In this document: piece by piece, positions 1 through 7,882 of the stretch
How positions within the stretch are numbered: the first letter of the stretch is position 1
Layout: each line of letters starts with the position of its first letter
Translations under genes and position numbers: made by a program
Notes under the pieces: generated by a model
Databases searched by the model: none
What the model was told of the DNA's origin: nothing
Seen by the model: the letters and a program-made list of their open reading frames with translations, nothing else
NCBI RefSeq assembly: GCF_036245645.1
Contig: NZ_BTPE01000001.1
Span: 62,001 to 126,000, forward strand
Source of the DNA: Algoriphagus taiwanensis
Lineage (GTDB): Bacteria > Bacteroidota > Bacteroidia > Cytophagales > Cyclobacteriaceae
Direction: 5' to 3'
Length of the DNA: 64,000 nt

Positions 1-1
1 T

Positions 2-262
2 GCATTTGTGCTGGAAGTTTCTTCCCCTGGGTTGGATTATCCCTTGGCGACTCCAAGGCAGTATCAGAAAAATGTAGGGCGTGAGCTCAGAGTATGGCTG
101 TCTTCAGGTGAAGAACAAAAAGGCAAGTTGATTGCAGTAGAAGATTCGGGAATCAAGCTTTTGATCAAAGTCAAAGAAAAGGGCAAAAAAGCCCGGGAAG
201 AAGAGTTGAGTATTCCCTATTCAGAAATTAAGAAATCAATCGTACAAGTATCTTTTAAATAA
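2..262 (+). CDS. rimP: Ribosome maturation factor RimP, C-terminal part (5' truncated)
   Basis: RimP helps assemble the 30S ribosomal subunit in the cytoplasm. The reading frame is open from base 2, so the gene begins before the window; the GTG at base 8 is internal. The visible part starts inside the conserved EVSSPGLDYPL segment that ends the N-terminal domain and continues into the C-terminal SH3-like domain (GEEQKGKLIAVEDSGIKL), stopping at 262. nusA follows after 5 bases, the classic rimP-nusA-infB order, which supports the call. About the first 65-70 residues of a typical 150-residue RimP are missing. Family assignment is firm. Confidence 0.93.
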   Translation, partial: AFVLEVSSPGLDYPLATPRQYQKNVGRELRVWLSSGEEQKGKLIAVEDSGIKLLIKVKEKGKKAREEELSIPYSEIKKSIVQVSFK

Positions 263-267
263 ATCCA

Positions 268-1512
268 ATGGATGCCAAAATCTTAATAGAATCCTTTGCA
301 GAGTTTGCAAGGTCTAAAAATGTGGATCGACCTACCATGATCCGTATTCTGGAAGATGTGTTTCGCGCGATGATCCGTAAAAAGTTTGAAACGGATGAGA
401 ACTTTGATGTGACCATCAATGCCGATCAGGGTGATTTGGAGATTTTCCGTATTCGGGAGATTGTAGATGACAACTCGGAGGATATTTGGGATTTTGACAA
501 AATCAGCCTCACTGATGCACAGAAAATCGAGCCTGATTTTGAAATCGGCGAGGAAGTGTACGAAAAGATTGAGCTGGAAGAGTTTGGTAGAAGAGCGGTT
601 CAAATGGCTCGTCAGACCCTTATTCAGCGAATCAAAGACTTGGAGAAAGATATTCTTTACAATAAGTACGAAGAGCAGGTTGGTGAAATCATCTCAGCTG
701 AGGTCTATCAAATCCTGAGCAGAGAGATTTTGTTGATCGATTCTGAAGGAAATGAATTGGTTTTGCCTAAGGGTGAGCAGATCCCAAAGGATAGATTCAG
801 AAAAGGAGATACAGTCAAGGCGATCGTACATAGAGTAGATATGATCAATGGCAATCCTAAGGTGATCCTTTCAAGAACTTCTCCGGTATTCTTGGAGAGA
901 CTTTTCGAAAACGAAGTGCCTGAGGTGTACGACGGTTTGATCACCATTATCAAAATCGTGCGTGAGCCGGGAGAGAGAGCTAAAGTAGCCGTAGAGTCTT
1001 ACGATGATCGAATTGATCCTGTGGGCGCTTGCGTCGGAATGAAAGGTTCAAGAATCCACGCAGTGGTTCGTGAGCTTCAAAATGAGAATATCGATGTGAT
1101 CAATTACACAGAAAATCTGGAGCTATATGTGTCCCGCGCCCTGAGCCCGGCCAAAGTATCTTCAATTTCTGTGAATGCAGATACCAAAAGAATTTCTGTT
1201 TTCTTAAAGCCGGATCAGGTATCCCTTGCCATCGGTAAAGGAGGGCACAATATCAAGCTTGCCAGTAGATTGGTGGGTTATGAGATCGACGTATTCCGTG
1301 AATTGAGCGAATACGAAGAGGAAGATGTGGTCTTGGAAGAGTTCTCTGATGAGATCGACGAATGGATCATCGACGAGCTGAAAAAGACCGGTTTGGATAC
1401 AGCTAAGAGTGTTTTGGCACTGACCAAAGAAGATTTGATTAGAAGAACAGAACTGGAAGAGGAGACCATTGATGAAATATTCAGGATCCTCCGTACAGAA
1501 TTTGAACAATAA
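268..1512 (+). CDS. nusA: Transcription termination/antitermination factor NusA
   Basis: NusA binds RNA polymerase and nascent RNA and modulates pausing, termination and antitermination. The 414-residue protein shows an N-terminal polymerase-binding domain (about 1-125), an S1 domain (about 135-200, starting VGEIISAEVYQ), and two KH domains with the signatures GACVGMKGSRIH and LAIGKGGHNIKLA. A C-terminal tail ends in a helix-hairpin-helix-like stretch (LKKTGLDTAKSVLALTKEDL). It lacks the tandem acidic repeats that make the E. coli protein about 495 residues, which is usual outside Proteobacteria. ATG start five bases after rimP; probably cotranscribed with rimP and infB. Confidence 0.97.
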   Translation: MDAKILIESFAEFARSKNVDRPTMIRILEDVFRAMIRKKFETDENFDVTINADQGDLEIFRIREIVDDNSEDIWDFDKISLTDAQKIEPDFEIGEEVYEKIELEEFGRRAVQMARQTLIQRIKDLEKDILYNKYEEQVGEIISAEVYQILSREILLIDSEGNELVLPKGEQIPKDRFRKGDTVKAIVHRVDMINGNPKVILSRTSPVFLERLFENEVPEVYDGLITIIKIVREPGERAKVAVESYDDRIDPVGACVGMKGSRIHAVVRELQNENIDVINYTENLELYVSRALSPAKVSSISVNADTKRISVFLKPDQVSLAIGKGGHNIKLASRLVGYEIDVFRELSEYEEEDVVLEEFSDEIDEWIIDELKKTGLDTAKSVLALTKEDLIRRTELEEETIDEIFRILRTEFEQ

Positions 1513-1575
1513 TAAGGGGATATACCCCGAAGAATACCCTAATTTTACTTAAGATTTCGAAAGAGGTTTTTGCTT

Positions 1576-4320
1576 ATGTCAGAAGAAAAAATGATGCGAT
1601 TAGGCGCTTTAGCCAGGAAACTCAACGTGGGAACAGCAACCATCGTGGAGTCTCTGGGCAAAAAGGGCTTTGAAGTGCAGGACAATCCCAATTCCAAAAT
1701 TAACATGGAGCAGGTGGCCATGCTGGAAAAGGAATTCAAGTCCTCTGCACTGGAAAAAGAAGAGGCTTCCCATCTTTCTATTGGGAAGAGACATGAGCCG
1801 ATTTCTATCGAGCCTGAAGTAGATCGTGCTCCTGAGCCGGTGATTCCACCTGCCCCAGAGCCTCAGCCAAAACCTACTCCTACCCCTCCACCTGCTCCAG
1901 CTCCAGAGCCTGAGGTAGAAAAGGTCAGCACAGAAGCTCCCAAACTGGGAGGAATTAAAATCTTGGGAAAAATCGATCTGGACAAAAAGCCAGCTCCACC
2001 CAAGCCAGAGCCTAAGCCGGCACCTGCGCCTCAAGCGCCAAAGCCAGCTCCAACTCCAGCCCCAAAACCTGCTGAAAAACCTAAGCAGGAGCAGCCTAAA
2101 CCAGCTCCTGTTAAGCCAGCCACTCCTACACCTCCGCCTGTTCAGGAACCGGCCTCTCAAGAAGAGGTAGATTTGATTTCTGCTAAGGCAGATTCCCTGA
2201 AGGGACTTACCGTTTTGGGTAAAATCGAATTACCGGTAGATAAGTCTAAGAAAAAAGGCGGTCCAGTAGCCTCCTCCGACGAGAGAAACCGAGATAAAAA
2301 ACGTCCTCGAAAACGCATAGACAAGCCGGGAGGTGCACCAAATACCAACAGGCCTGACAATCGTGGACAAAAGCCGGGAAATCAAAAAGGCAAAGGCAAT
2401 CAAAATCAGCAGCGTACTCAAAAAGCTGAGCCTACTCAAAAAGAAATCCAGGATCAGATCAAGCAGACTTTGGCAAGACTTCAGGGCAATAAGCCAGGAG
2501 GTAAGACCAAATCCAGAAGAGATAAGAGAGCTGACCGTGATCGGGAAGTGGAAATGGAAGGAGAGGAGACAAAAATCCTCAAAGTGACCGAATTTATTTC
2601 GGCCAACGATTTGGCTTCCTTGATGGACGTGACCGTCAATCAGATTATTTCGGCCTGCATGTCCTTGGGCATGTTCGTATCAATCAATCAGCGACTCGAT
2701 GCCGAAGCGATTACCATTATCGCAGATGAATTTGGATACGATGTAGAGTTCACCAAATCTATCGAAGATGAAATCGTGGAGGAAGTAGAAGACGATCCGG
2801 AGGATTTGGAAGAGAGAGCTCCTATTGTCACCATCATGGGTCACGTAGACCACGGAAAGACTTCCTTGCTGGATTACATCCGTATGTCCAAAGTGACAGC
2901 CGAAGAGGCCGGGGGAATCACCCAGCACATCGGGGCCTATGATGTAATGACCAAAACAGGACATAAAATTGCCTTCTTGGATACACCGGGTCACGAGGCT
3001 TTCACCGCGATGAGAGCGAGAGGTGCCAAGATAACCGACGTGGCGATCATCGTGATTGCCGCTGACGACAGTATCATGCCTCAGACCAAAGAAGCGATCA
3101 ATCACGCTCAGGTTGCAGGTGTTCCGATGATCTTTGCCATCAATAAGGTGGATAAGCCAAACGCCCGTCCTGAAAAAATCAAGGAAGAGCTAGCTGGAAT
3201 GAACCTTCTTGTAGAAGAGTGGGGTGGAAAATACCAGTCTCAAGACATCTCTGCCAAGACAGGTCAGGGTGTAGATGAGCTTTTGGAAAAAGTATTGCTG
3301 GAATCTGAGATTCTCGAACTGAAAGCCAACCCGGATAAAAATGCCGTGGGTACAGTAATCGAAGCCTCTTTGGACAAGGGTCGTGGCTATGTGGCCACAA
3401 TCATGGTGCAGGCTGGTACACTCCGAATCGGAGACGTGATGCTAGCAGGTCAGCACTACGGTAGGGTCAAGGCGATGTTTGACCACAAAGGAAAGAAAGT
3501 AAAAGAAGCCGGACCTTCCACGCCAGTTCAGGTATTGGGTCTAAGCGGTGCGCCACAAGCAGGTGATACCATTAAGGTGTACGATACTGAGCGTGAAGCA
3601 AGAGAAATCGCCAATTCACGAGAGCAAATCCAAAGAGAGCAGAGCTTAAGAACCAAGAAGCACATCACATTGGATGAGATCGGACGTCGATTGGCTATCG
3701 GTAGCTTTAAAGAACTTAACATCATCATCAAGGGTGACGTGGATGGTTCCGTGGAAGCCTTGTCTGATTCCTTGTTGAAGCTATCTAAAGAAGAAGTAAA
3801 AGTATCCATCATCCATAAAGGTGTGGGGCAAATCTCCGAATCCGATGTTTTGTTGGCATCTGCCTCAGATGCGATCATTATCGGTTTCCAGGTTCGTCCT
3901 TCTACCAACGCTAAGAAACTTGCCGAGCAGGAGGAAATCGAAATCAGACACTACTCTATCATCTACGATGCGATCAATCAGATCAAGGATGCAATCGAGG
4001 GTATGCTTGAGCCGGAATTTGAAGAGGTAATCACAGGAAATATTCAGGTGAGAGAAGTCTTCAAAATCTCCAAAGTGGGTACAGTGGCAGGTTCTTATGT
4101 TACAGACGGATACATCACCAGAAAGAACAAAATCCGAATCATTCGCGATGGTATTGTAATTCACGAGGGTGAAATCGATCAATTGAAGCGATTCAAGGAT
4201 GATGTAGCTGAAGTAAAAGCCGGTTACGAATGCGGTATCTCCATCAAGAATTTCAATAATATCCAAATAGATGATACGATTGAAGGCTATGAAATGAGAG
4301 AAATAAAAAGGAAGAAGTAA
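1576..4320 (+). CDS. infB: Translation initiation factor IF-2
   Basis: IF-2 is the GTPase that brings initiator fMet-tRNA to the 30S subunit and promotes subunit joining. I place the start at the ATG at 1576; a TTG two codons upstream (1570) is less likely. The N-terminus has an IF2_N helix (LGALARKLNVGTATIVESLG), then about 200 residues very rich in proline, alanine and lysine, then a basic linker. The GTPase domain carries G1 GHVDHGKTS, G2 GGITQHIGAY, G3 DTPGHEAF, G4 NKVD and G5 SAKTGQG, followed by domains II-IV. At about 914 residues it is long because of the linker. A strong terminator follows. Confidence 0.98.
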   Translation: MSEEKMMRLGALARKLNVGTATIVESLGKKGFEVQDNPNSKINMEQVAMLEKEFKSSALEKEEASHLSIGKRHEPISIEPEVDRAPEPVIPPAPEPQPKPTPTPPPAPAPEPEVEKVSTEAPKLGGIKILGKIDLDKKPAPPKPEPKPAPAPQAPKPAPTPAPKPAEKPKQEQPKPAPVKPATPTPPPVQEPASQEEVDLISAKADSLKGLTVLGKIELPVDKSKKKGGPVASSDERNRDKKRPRKRIDKPGGAPNTNRPDNRGQKPGNQKGKGNQNQQRTQKAEPTQKEIQDQIKQTLARLQGNKPGGKTKSRRDKRADRDREVEMEGEETKILKVTEFISANDLASLMDVTVNQIISACMSLGMFVSINQRLDAEAITIIADEFGYDVEFTKSIEDEIVEEVEDDPEDLEERAPIVTIMGHVDHGKTSLLDYIRMSKVTAEEAGGITQHIGAYDVMTKTGHKIAFLDTPGHEAFTAMRARGAKITDVAIIVIAADDSIMPQTKEAINHAQVAGVPMIFAINKVDKPNARPEKIKEELAGMNLLVEEWGGKYQSQDISAKTGQGVDELLEKVLLESEILELKANPDKNAVGTVIEASLDKGRGYVATIMVQAGTLRIGDVMLAGQHYGRVKAMFDHKGKKVKEAGPSTPVQVLGLSGAPQAGDTIKVYDTEREAREIANSREQIQREQSLRTKKHITLDEIGRRLAIGSFKELNIIIKGDVDGSVEALSDSLLKLSKEEVKVSIIHKGVGQISESDVLLASASDAIIIGFQVRPSTNAKKLAEQEEIEIRHYSIIYDAINQIKDAIEGMLEPEFEEVITGNIQVREVFKISKVGTVAGSYVTDGYITRKNKIRIIRDGIVIHEGEIDQLKRFKDDVAEVKAGYECGISIKNFNNIQIDDTIEGYEMREIKRKK

Positions 4321-4340
4321 TCAGATTTCTTTCTTCAGAT

Positions 4341-4370
4341 AAAAAGGAACGGTTTCGCCGTTCCTTTTTT
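4341..4370 (+). terminator. Intrinsic terminator of rimP-nusA-infB
   Basis: GGAACGG (4346-4352) pairs with CCGTTCC (4358-4364) around a 5-base loop, with A's before and six T's after, 20 bases past the infB stop. Confidence 0.85.
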
Positions 4371-4381
4371 AGTTTTGGGGC

Positions 4382-4576
4382 ATGGTAGAAGCTTTTCGCA
4401 TTATTCTGATCGGCCTTTTTCTATATTCAAGTCTTTCCCTGATTTTGGGATTGATCCGTCCGGTGTTAGTGCTTTGGTTTTTAGACCGATTCAATCGGCT
4501 TTTGGTCATTAAGTTTTATGGATTTCTTATGCTCATTCTAGGGGCCCTTCTCATTTTACTTTATTTGGTTAAGTGA
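4382..4576 (+). CDS. Small two-helix membrane protein, unknown function
   Basis: A 64-residue protein made almost entirely of two hydrophobic segments (about residues 5-30 and 43-63) joined by a short loop with charges (DRFNRLLVIK). I do not recognise a family. ATG at 4382, 62 bases after the infB stop and just past the infB terminator, so it would need its own promoter or readthrough. Hydrophobicity and frame length support a real inner-membrane micro-protein, but there is no motif to suggest a function. Confidence 0.55.
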   Translation: MVEAFRIILIGLFLYSSLSLILGLIRPVLVLWFLDRFNRLLVIKFYGFLMLILGALLILLYLVK

Positions 4577-4646
4577 ATTCAGAATAATGGATTGAAATTT
4601 TTCACCTTCACCAAACAAACTATTTATTGCTAATATTTTAGAGGCC

Positions 4647-5246
4647 TTGATTTTTCTATCTGAAAAAAAAACTTCAATTTTCAGTTTCATTGATCCAGCC
4701 TTGAGAAAAATCATTTCCATAGCACTTTTGATTTGCTTTGCCATCTATCATTTTGGCTACTATGGATTTTATTTTTCTGCTACCTACTCTTTGGAGTCGA
4801 GTTGGAAAGACAAGATTTACAGCGAGCAACTGGGCTCCCTTGAGGAGAGAATGATGGAAATTCCCCTTTCGGCTCCCTACATGGCCAATCAGGATGATTT
4901 TCAGGCTACCAACACGCGATTTGAAAAAGACGGGAAATACTTCCGTGCCATCAAACAACGCTATCAAAATGATACGCTTCAGATTGTCTATGTCCCGGAT
5001 ACTTCCCGTAGGGTTTTGGAAACCTCTGTGAAAAAGTGGATTTCCTCTCTCGTGGATGATGAACTACCGCAAGATCAAAATGGCAAAAGCATGATCAAGC
5101 TTTTCGCCAAAGACTATGTTGAGTCTGACTTGTACTCTTTGCCTATCGCAGAGCGTTCAGGCTACGAAATACAGATTGGGTTTATTTTTTCAGCTTACAT
5201 GAGTCCTTATTTCAATCTAGACTCACCCCCTCCGCAGATTTCCTAA
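4647..5246 (+). CDS. Hypothetical single-pass membrane-anchored protein
   Basis: A 199-residue protein of unknown function. The likely start is TTG at 4647: the upstream frame closes with a stop at 4593-4595, and the next ATG would remove the hydrophobic segment (about residues 22-45, IISIALLICFAIYHFGYYG) that looks like a signal anchor. The rest is polar, without cysteines or a recognisable motif, and probably faces the periplasm; a middle stretch (residues about 90-115, FEKDGKYFRAIKQRYQNDTLQ) is mixed strand and helix by eye. It ends just before two strong hairpins. The non-ATG start and lack of a known family keep confidence moderate. Confidence 0.6.
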   Translation: MIFLSEKKTSIFSFIDPALRKIISIALLICFAIYHFGYYGFYFSATYSLESSWKDKIYSEQLGSLEERMMEIPLSAPYMANQDDFQATNTRFEKDGKYFRAIKQRYQNDTLQIVYVPDTSRRVLETSVKKWISSLVDDELPQDQNGKSMIKLFAKDYVESDLYSLPIAERSGYEIQIGFIFSAYMSPYFNLDSPPPQIS

Positions 5247-5256
5247 AGGCGAAATT

Positions 5257-5287
5257 CCCGATTACTCCTTAGGGTGGAGTGATTGGG
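5257..5287 (+). other. 12-bp hairpin between unknown gene and barrel gene
   Basis: CCCGATTACTCC (5257-5268) pairs with GGAGTGATTGGG (5276-5287) with two G-U wobbles as RNA and a 7-base loop. There is no T-run directly after it, so it is not a typical terminator on its own; it lies 19 bases before a second, larger hairpin. Confidence 0.6.
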
Positions 5288-5306
5288 GATGTACTTAATT
5301 TCACTT

Positions 5307-5360
5307 AAGCAGGAAATCCCATTTGCCTGGGGCTTCCTGCTTTCCCTCTTTTCCCTCTGT
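5307..5360 (+). terminator. Large hairpin with pyrimidine tail, probable terminator
   Basis: AAGCAGGAA (5307-5315) pairs perfectly with TTCCTGCTT (5334-5342); the stem extends inward through one A-C mismatch and one G-U wobble to CCCA/TGGG with a 6-base loop, about 15 bp in all. A T/C-rich tail follows. It separates 4647-5246 from the barrel gene at 5381. An mRNA leader structure for that gene is the alternative. Confidence 0.55.
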
Positions 5361-5380
5361 TTACTATCAATATCATTTCC

Positions 5381-6322
5381 ATGAACTTCTATGCTAAGTT
5401 CTTGAAAGGGCTATTTCTGACCTTTCTGGGACTATACACCTATACCTATACTTTTGCCCAATCCCCTACGGACGAGCTGATGATGCCCAAGCATGAAATC
5501 TGCTTCCTGGGATATTATGAATACGGGCAGTTTGACGAATACTGGGAAGGGGCACTTCTCAGAACCAATGGTACCATCGCCACCGTGCAGCGAAAGACTG
5601 CCCTGCTGATGGCTGCATATGGTTTGACACCCAAGTTGAATATCTATGCCGGACTTCCTTACGTGGCTACCAACTCTACCCTCCCCAATGGGGGGAAGTT
5701 TGCCGGAGCACAAGGCATTCAGGATTATTCCATCGGGTTGAAATATCAGCTTTACCAAAAGAAAAACGAAAAGGGTGAATTCTCGGCTTTTGCCTCCCTG
5801 AATTTCTCCAATCGAGCTTCAAATTACCTTTCGGATTATCAGCCCTATTCCTTGGGTTTGGGTGCTCCTCAGTTGGCTTGGAGAGGAATTTTACACTACA
5901 AACTGGAGAACGGACTCTATTTCCGGGGATCAGGTGCTTTCATTTGGAAGGGATACACGGAAGCTGAGCGCGAGTACTATTACAACGATGGGAGCTACTT
6001 TACTCCCTGGATGGATGTGCCCAATTCCTGGAACTACGAAGCTGTTTTTGGGAAATGGATTAAAGGAAATGTCCTGAGGCTGGAAGTAAGCTATGTTGGG
6101 CAGCGCTCTACCTTCGGAGATGACATACGGGCTTACAATGCCCCTCAGCCTACCAATCGGGTCAATATGGACCGAGTTGGTTTTTTTGCACACTACTACT
6201 TTCCCAAAATCAAGGGTCTGGGTGTATTGGCCTCTTATAATCAAGTGATTGGAGGAAGAAATGCACCAAAAATGACCAGTGTGGGCGCTGGACTCACTTA
6301 TCAGTTTGGCTTATTTAACTAA
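5381..6322 (+). CDS. Outer-membrane beta-barrel protein, function unknown
   Basis: A 313-residue exported protein. A signal peptide ends at about residue 26 (TYTFAQ/SPTD). The mature part is a run of alternating amphipathic strands rich in Tyr, Gly and aromatic girdle residues, finishing with a strand that ends in Phe-Gly-Leu-Phe-Asn, as in outer-membrane barrels. It resembles the broad channel/transporter group near the phenol-degradation MetA-like barrels, but I cannot assign a substrate. The haloperoxidase-fold lipoprotein starts 11 bases after its stop, so the two are almost certainly cotranscribed and may act together at the outer membrane. Confidence 0.75.
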   Translation: MNFYAKFLKGLFLTFLGLYTYTYTFAQSPTDELMMPKHEICFLGYYEYGQFDEYWEGALLRTNGTIATVQRKTALLMAAYGLTPKLNIYAGLPYVATNSTLPNGGKFAGAQGIQDYSIGLKYQLYQKKNEKGEFSAFASLNFSNRASNYLSDYQPYSLGLGAPQLAWRGILHYKLENGLYFRGSGAFIWKGYTEAEREYYYNDGSYFTPWMDVPNSWNYEAVFGKWIKGNVLRLEVSYVGQRSTFGDDIRAYNAPQPTNRVNMDRVGFFAHYYFPKIKGLGVLASYNQVIGGRNAPKMTSVGAGLTYQFGLFN

Positions 6323-6333
6323 TCAATTAAACA

Positions 6334-7872
6334 ATGAAAAAATATATACTTAGCTTCCTTTGCCTGGTCCTTTTGGGTCTTTTTTCCTGCGAAAAGGATC
6401 TCCAAACCGAACTTCCCTTTCAGAGCTATGAATTCGCATCCCGGGATGAAAATGGCGGAAACTGGAAGCCGATTTTAATTGAATCTGGAGCAGAATTGAC
6501 TATTTCTGCACCTGAAGAAGTCACCTCGGCAGCCTATCAGGCAGAGTTGGCAGAGACCAAATCTGCCATTCAGCAAATTAATTCTACCCAGCGAAAAAAC
6601 TTGGCCTATTGGACCAATAATCCCGTGGTAAGATGGAATGAAATAGCCCTCGAGTTGATTGCCAAATACAATCTAATTCCGGGTCCAAATCCTGATGGGA
6701 CATACACCCTTCCCAATCCTTCCAATCCAGAAGGTCCGCCCGCATTTCCCTTTGCTCATCCTCCTTATGCGAGCCGGGCATTGGCCTATCTGTCGGTGGC
6801 TCAATACGATGGCTTGGTTTCAGCTTGGCATTATAAATATACTTTCAATAGACCTGCAGCCTATGTGGCTGACCCTTCCATTCCTTATGCGTACAAGCAT
6901 CAGGATATTCCCGCCTATCCTTCAGACGGGGCGGTCGTAGCCACCGCCTCGAGAAAAATCCTTACCGCCATGTTTCCTTTGGAAGCGGCCTATTTGGAAC
7001 AGAAGGAAAAAGAACATTTGGAATGTCTTCTGCTTTCCGGGGAATTCGTCAAGAGCGATTTGGAAGCTGGGTCAAAATTGGGGAATGACATCGCCGAAAA
7101 GGCCTTGGTTCGTGCTGCAAACGATGGGATGAAAAATGCACAAACTTCCAAAGCAGTATCAGATTCTATTGCCAATGCAGCATTTGAGCGTTTTGGATGG
7201 AAATGGGAAAATATGGAATCTCCACAGCGACCTGTAGGATTGACTCCTTTGTTTGGAAAAGTCAGAATGTGGAATGTGTCCCGGGTAGAAGATACCCGTC
7301 CGGGGATTCCTCCCACCCTGGGTTCGGCTGCTTTTGAAGAAGATGTGAAAATACTGAAAGACTATGCGGCCAACCGGACCAGCGAGAGAAGGAGAATTGC
7401 CAATTTTTGGCAGGATGGCCTCAGTACCTACACTCCTCCGGGACATTGGAATGACTTTGCCAACCGCTATATCGTACAATACAAAATGAACACACTTCGG
7501 TCTGCCCGGACTTTGGCCTATATGAATATGGCTATTATGGATGGTGGAATCAGCTGTTGGGACGCCAAATACTACTACCATTATCCCAGACCCATTCAGT
7601 TGATACCCGGTTTTGAGACCATAGCAGGCACTCCTAATTTCCCTGCGTATACCTCAGGGCATTCGGTATTTTCATCGGCTGCTGCAGAGGTGTTGGCTTA
7701 CATTTTCCCTAATGAGGCCAATCTATTCCGTGGATGGGCAGAGGAGGCAGCCATTTCCAGAGTTTATGGAGGAATTCACTGGACTTTTGATGCCATAGTC
7801 GGCACCAATCAAGGTCGGGATGTGGCTCAATACACGATTCAGAGAGCTCAACAAGACGGAGCGGATCAGTAA
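6334..7872 (+). CDS. Vanadium haloperoxidase / PAP2-fold lipoprotein
   Basis: A 512-residue lipoprotein with a lipobox ending at Cys19 (GLFSC). The C-terminal quarter carries the complete vanadate/phosphate-binding set of the vanadium haloperoxidase and PAP2 phosphatase superfamily: Lys and Arg in KYYYHYPRP (about 412 and 419), SGH in PAYTSGHS (about 441-443), and Arg and His in SRVYGGIHW (about 476 and 482). The spacings within each motif (K-R 7, R-H 6) fit the Curvularia chloroperoxidase pattern. The sequence alone cannot say whether it oxidises halides or hydrolyses phosphate esters. It probably sits in the periplasm or on the outer membrane and is cotranscribed with the barrel gene upstream. 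Confidence 0.85.
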   Translation: MKKYILSFLCLVLLGLFSCEKDLQTELPFQSYEFASRDENGGNWKPILIESGAELTISAPEEVTSAAYQAELAETKSAIQQINSTQRKNLAYWTNNPVVRWNEIALELIAKYNLIPGPNPDGTYTLPNPSNPEGPPAFPFAHPPYASRALAYLSVAQYDGLVSAWHYKYTFNRPAAYVADPSIPYAYKHQDIPAYPSDGAVVATASRKILTAMFPLEAAYLEQKEKEHLECLLLSGEFVKSDLEAGSKLGNDIAEKALVRAANDGMKNAQTSKAVSDSIANAAFERFGWKWENMESPQRPVGLTPLFGKVRMWNVSRVEDTRPGIPPTLGSAAFEEDVKILKDYAANRTSERRRIANFWQDGLSTYTPPGHWNDFANRYIVQYKMNTLRSARTLAYMNMAIMDGGISCWDAKYYYHYPRPIQLIPGFETIAGTPNFPAYTSGHSVFSSAAAEVLAYIFPNEANLFRGWAEEAAISRVYGGIHWTFDAIVGTNQGRDVAQYTIQRAQQDGADQ

Positions 7873-7882
7873 TTTCTGGAAG

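Noticed and set aside
1840..2150. Possible tandem DNA repeat in infB
   Set aside because: The protein is repetitive in composition (Pro, Ala, Lys), but the DNA has no regular repeat unit.
1609..2160. 183-residue open frame on the minus strand, rich in Arg, Trp, Leu and Ser
   Set aside because: It is the mirror of the proline/alanine/lysine-rich linker of infB; the composition follows from that codon bias and there is no protein-like pattern.
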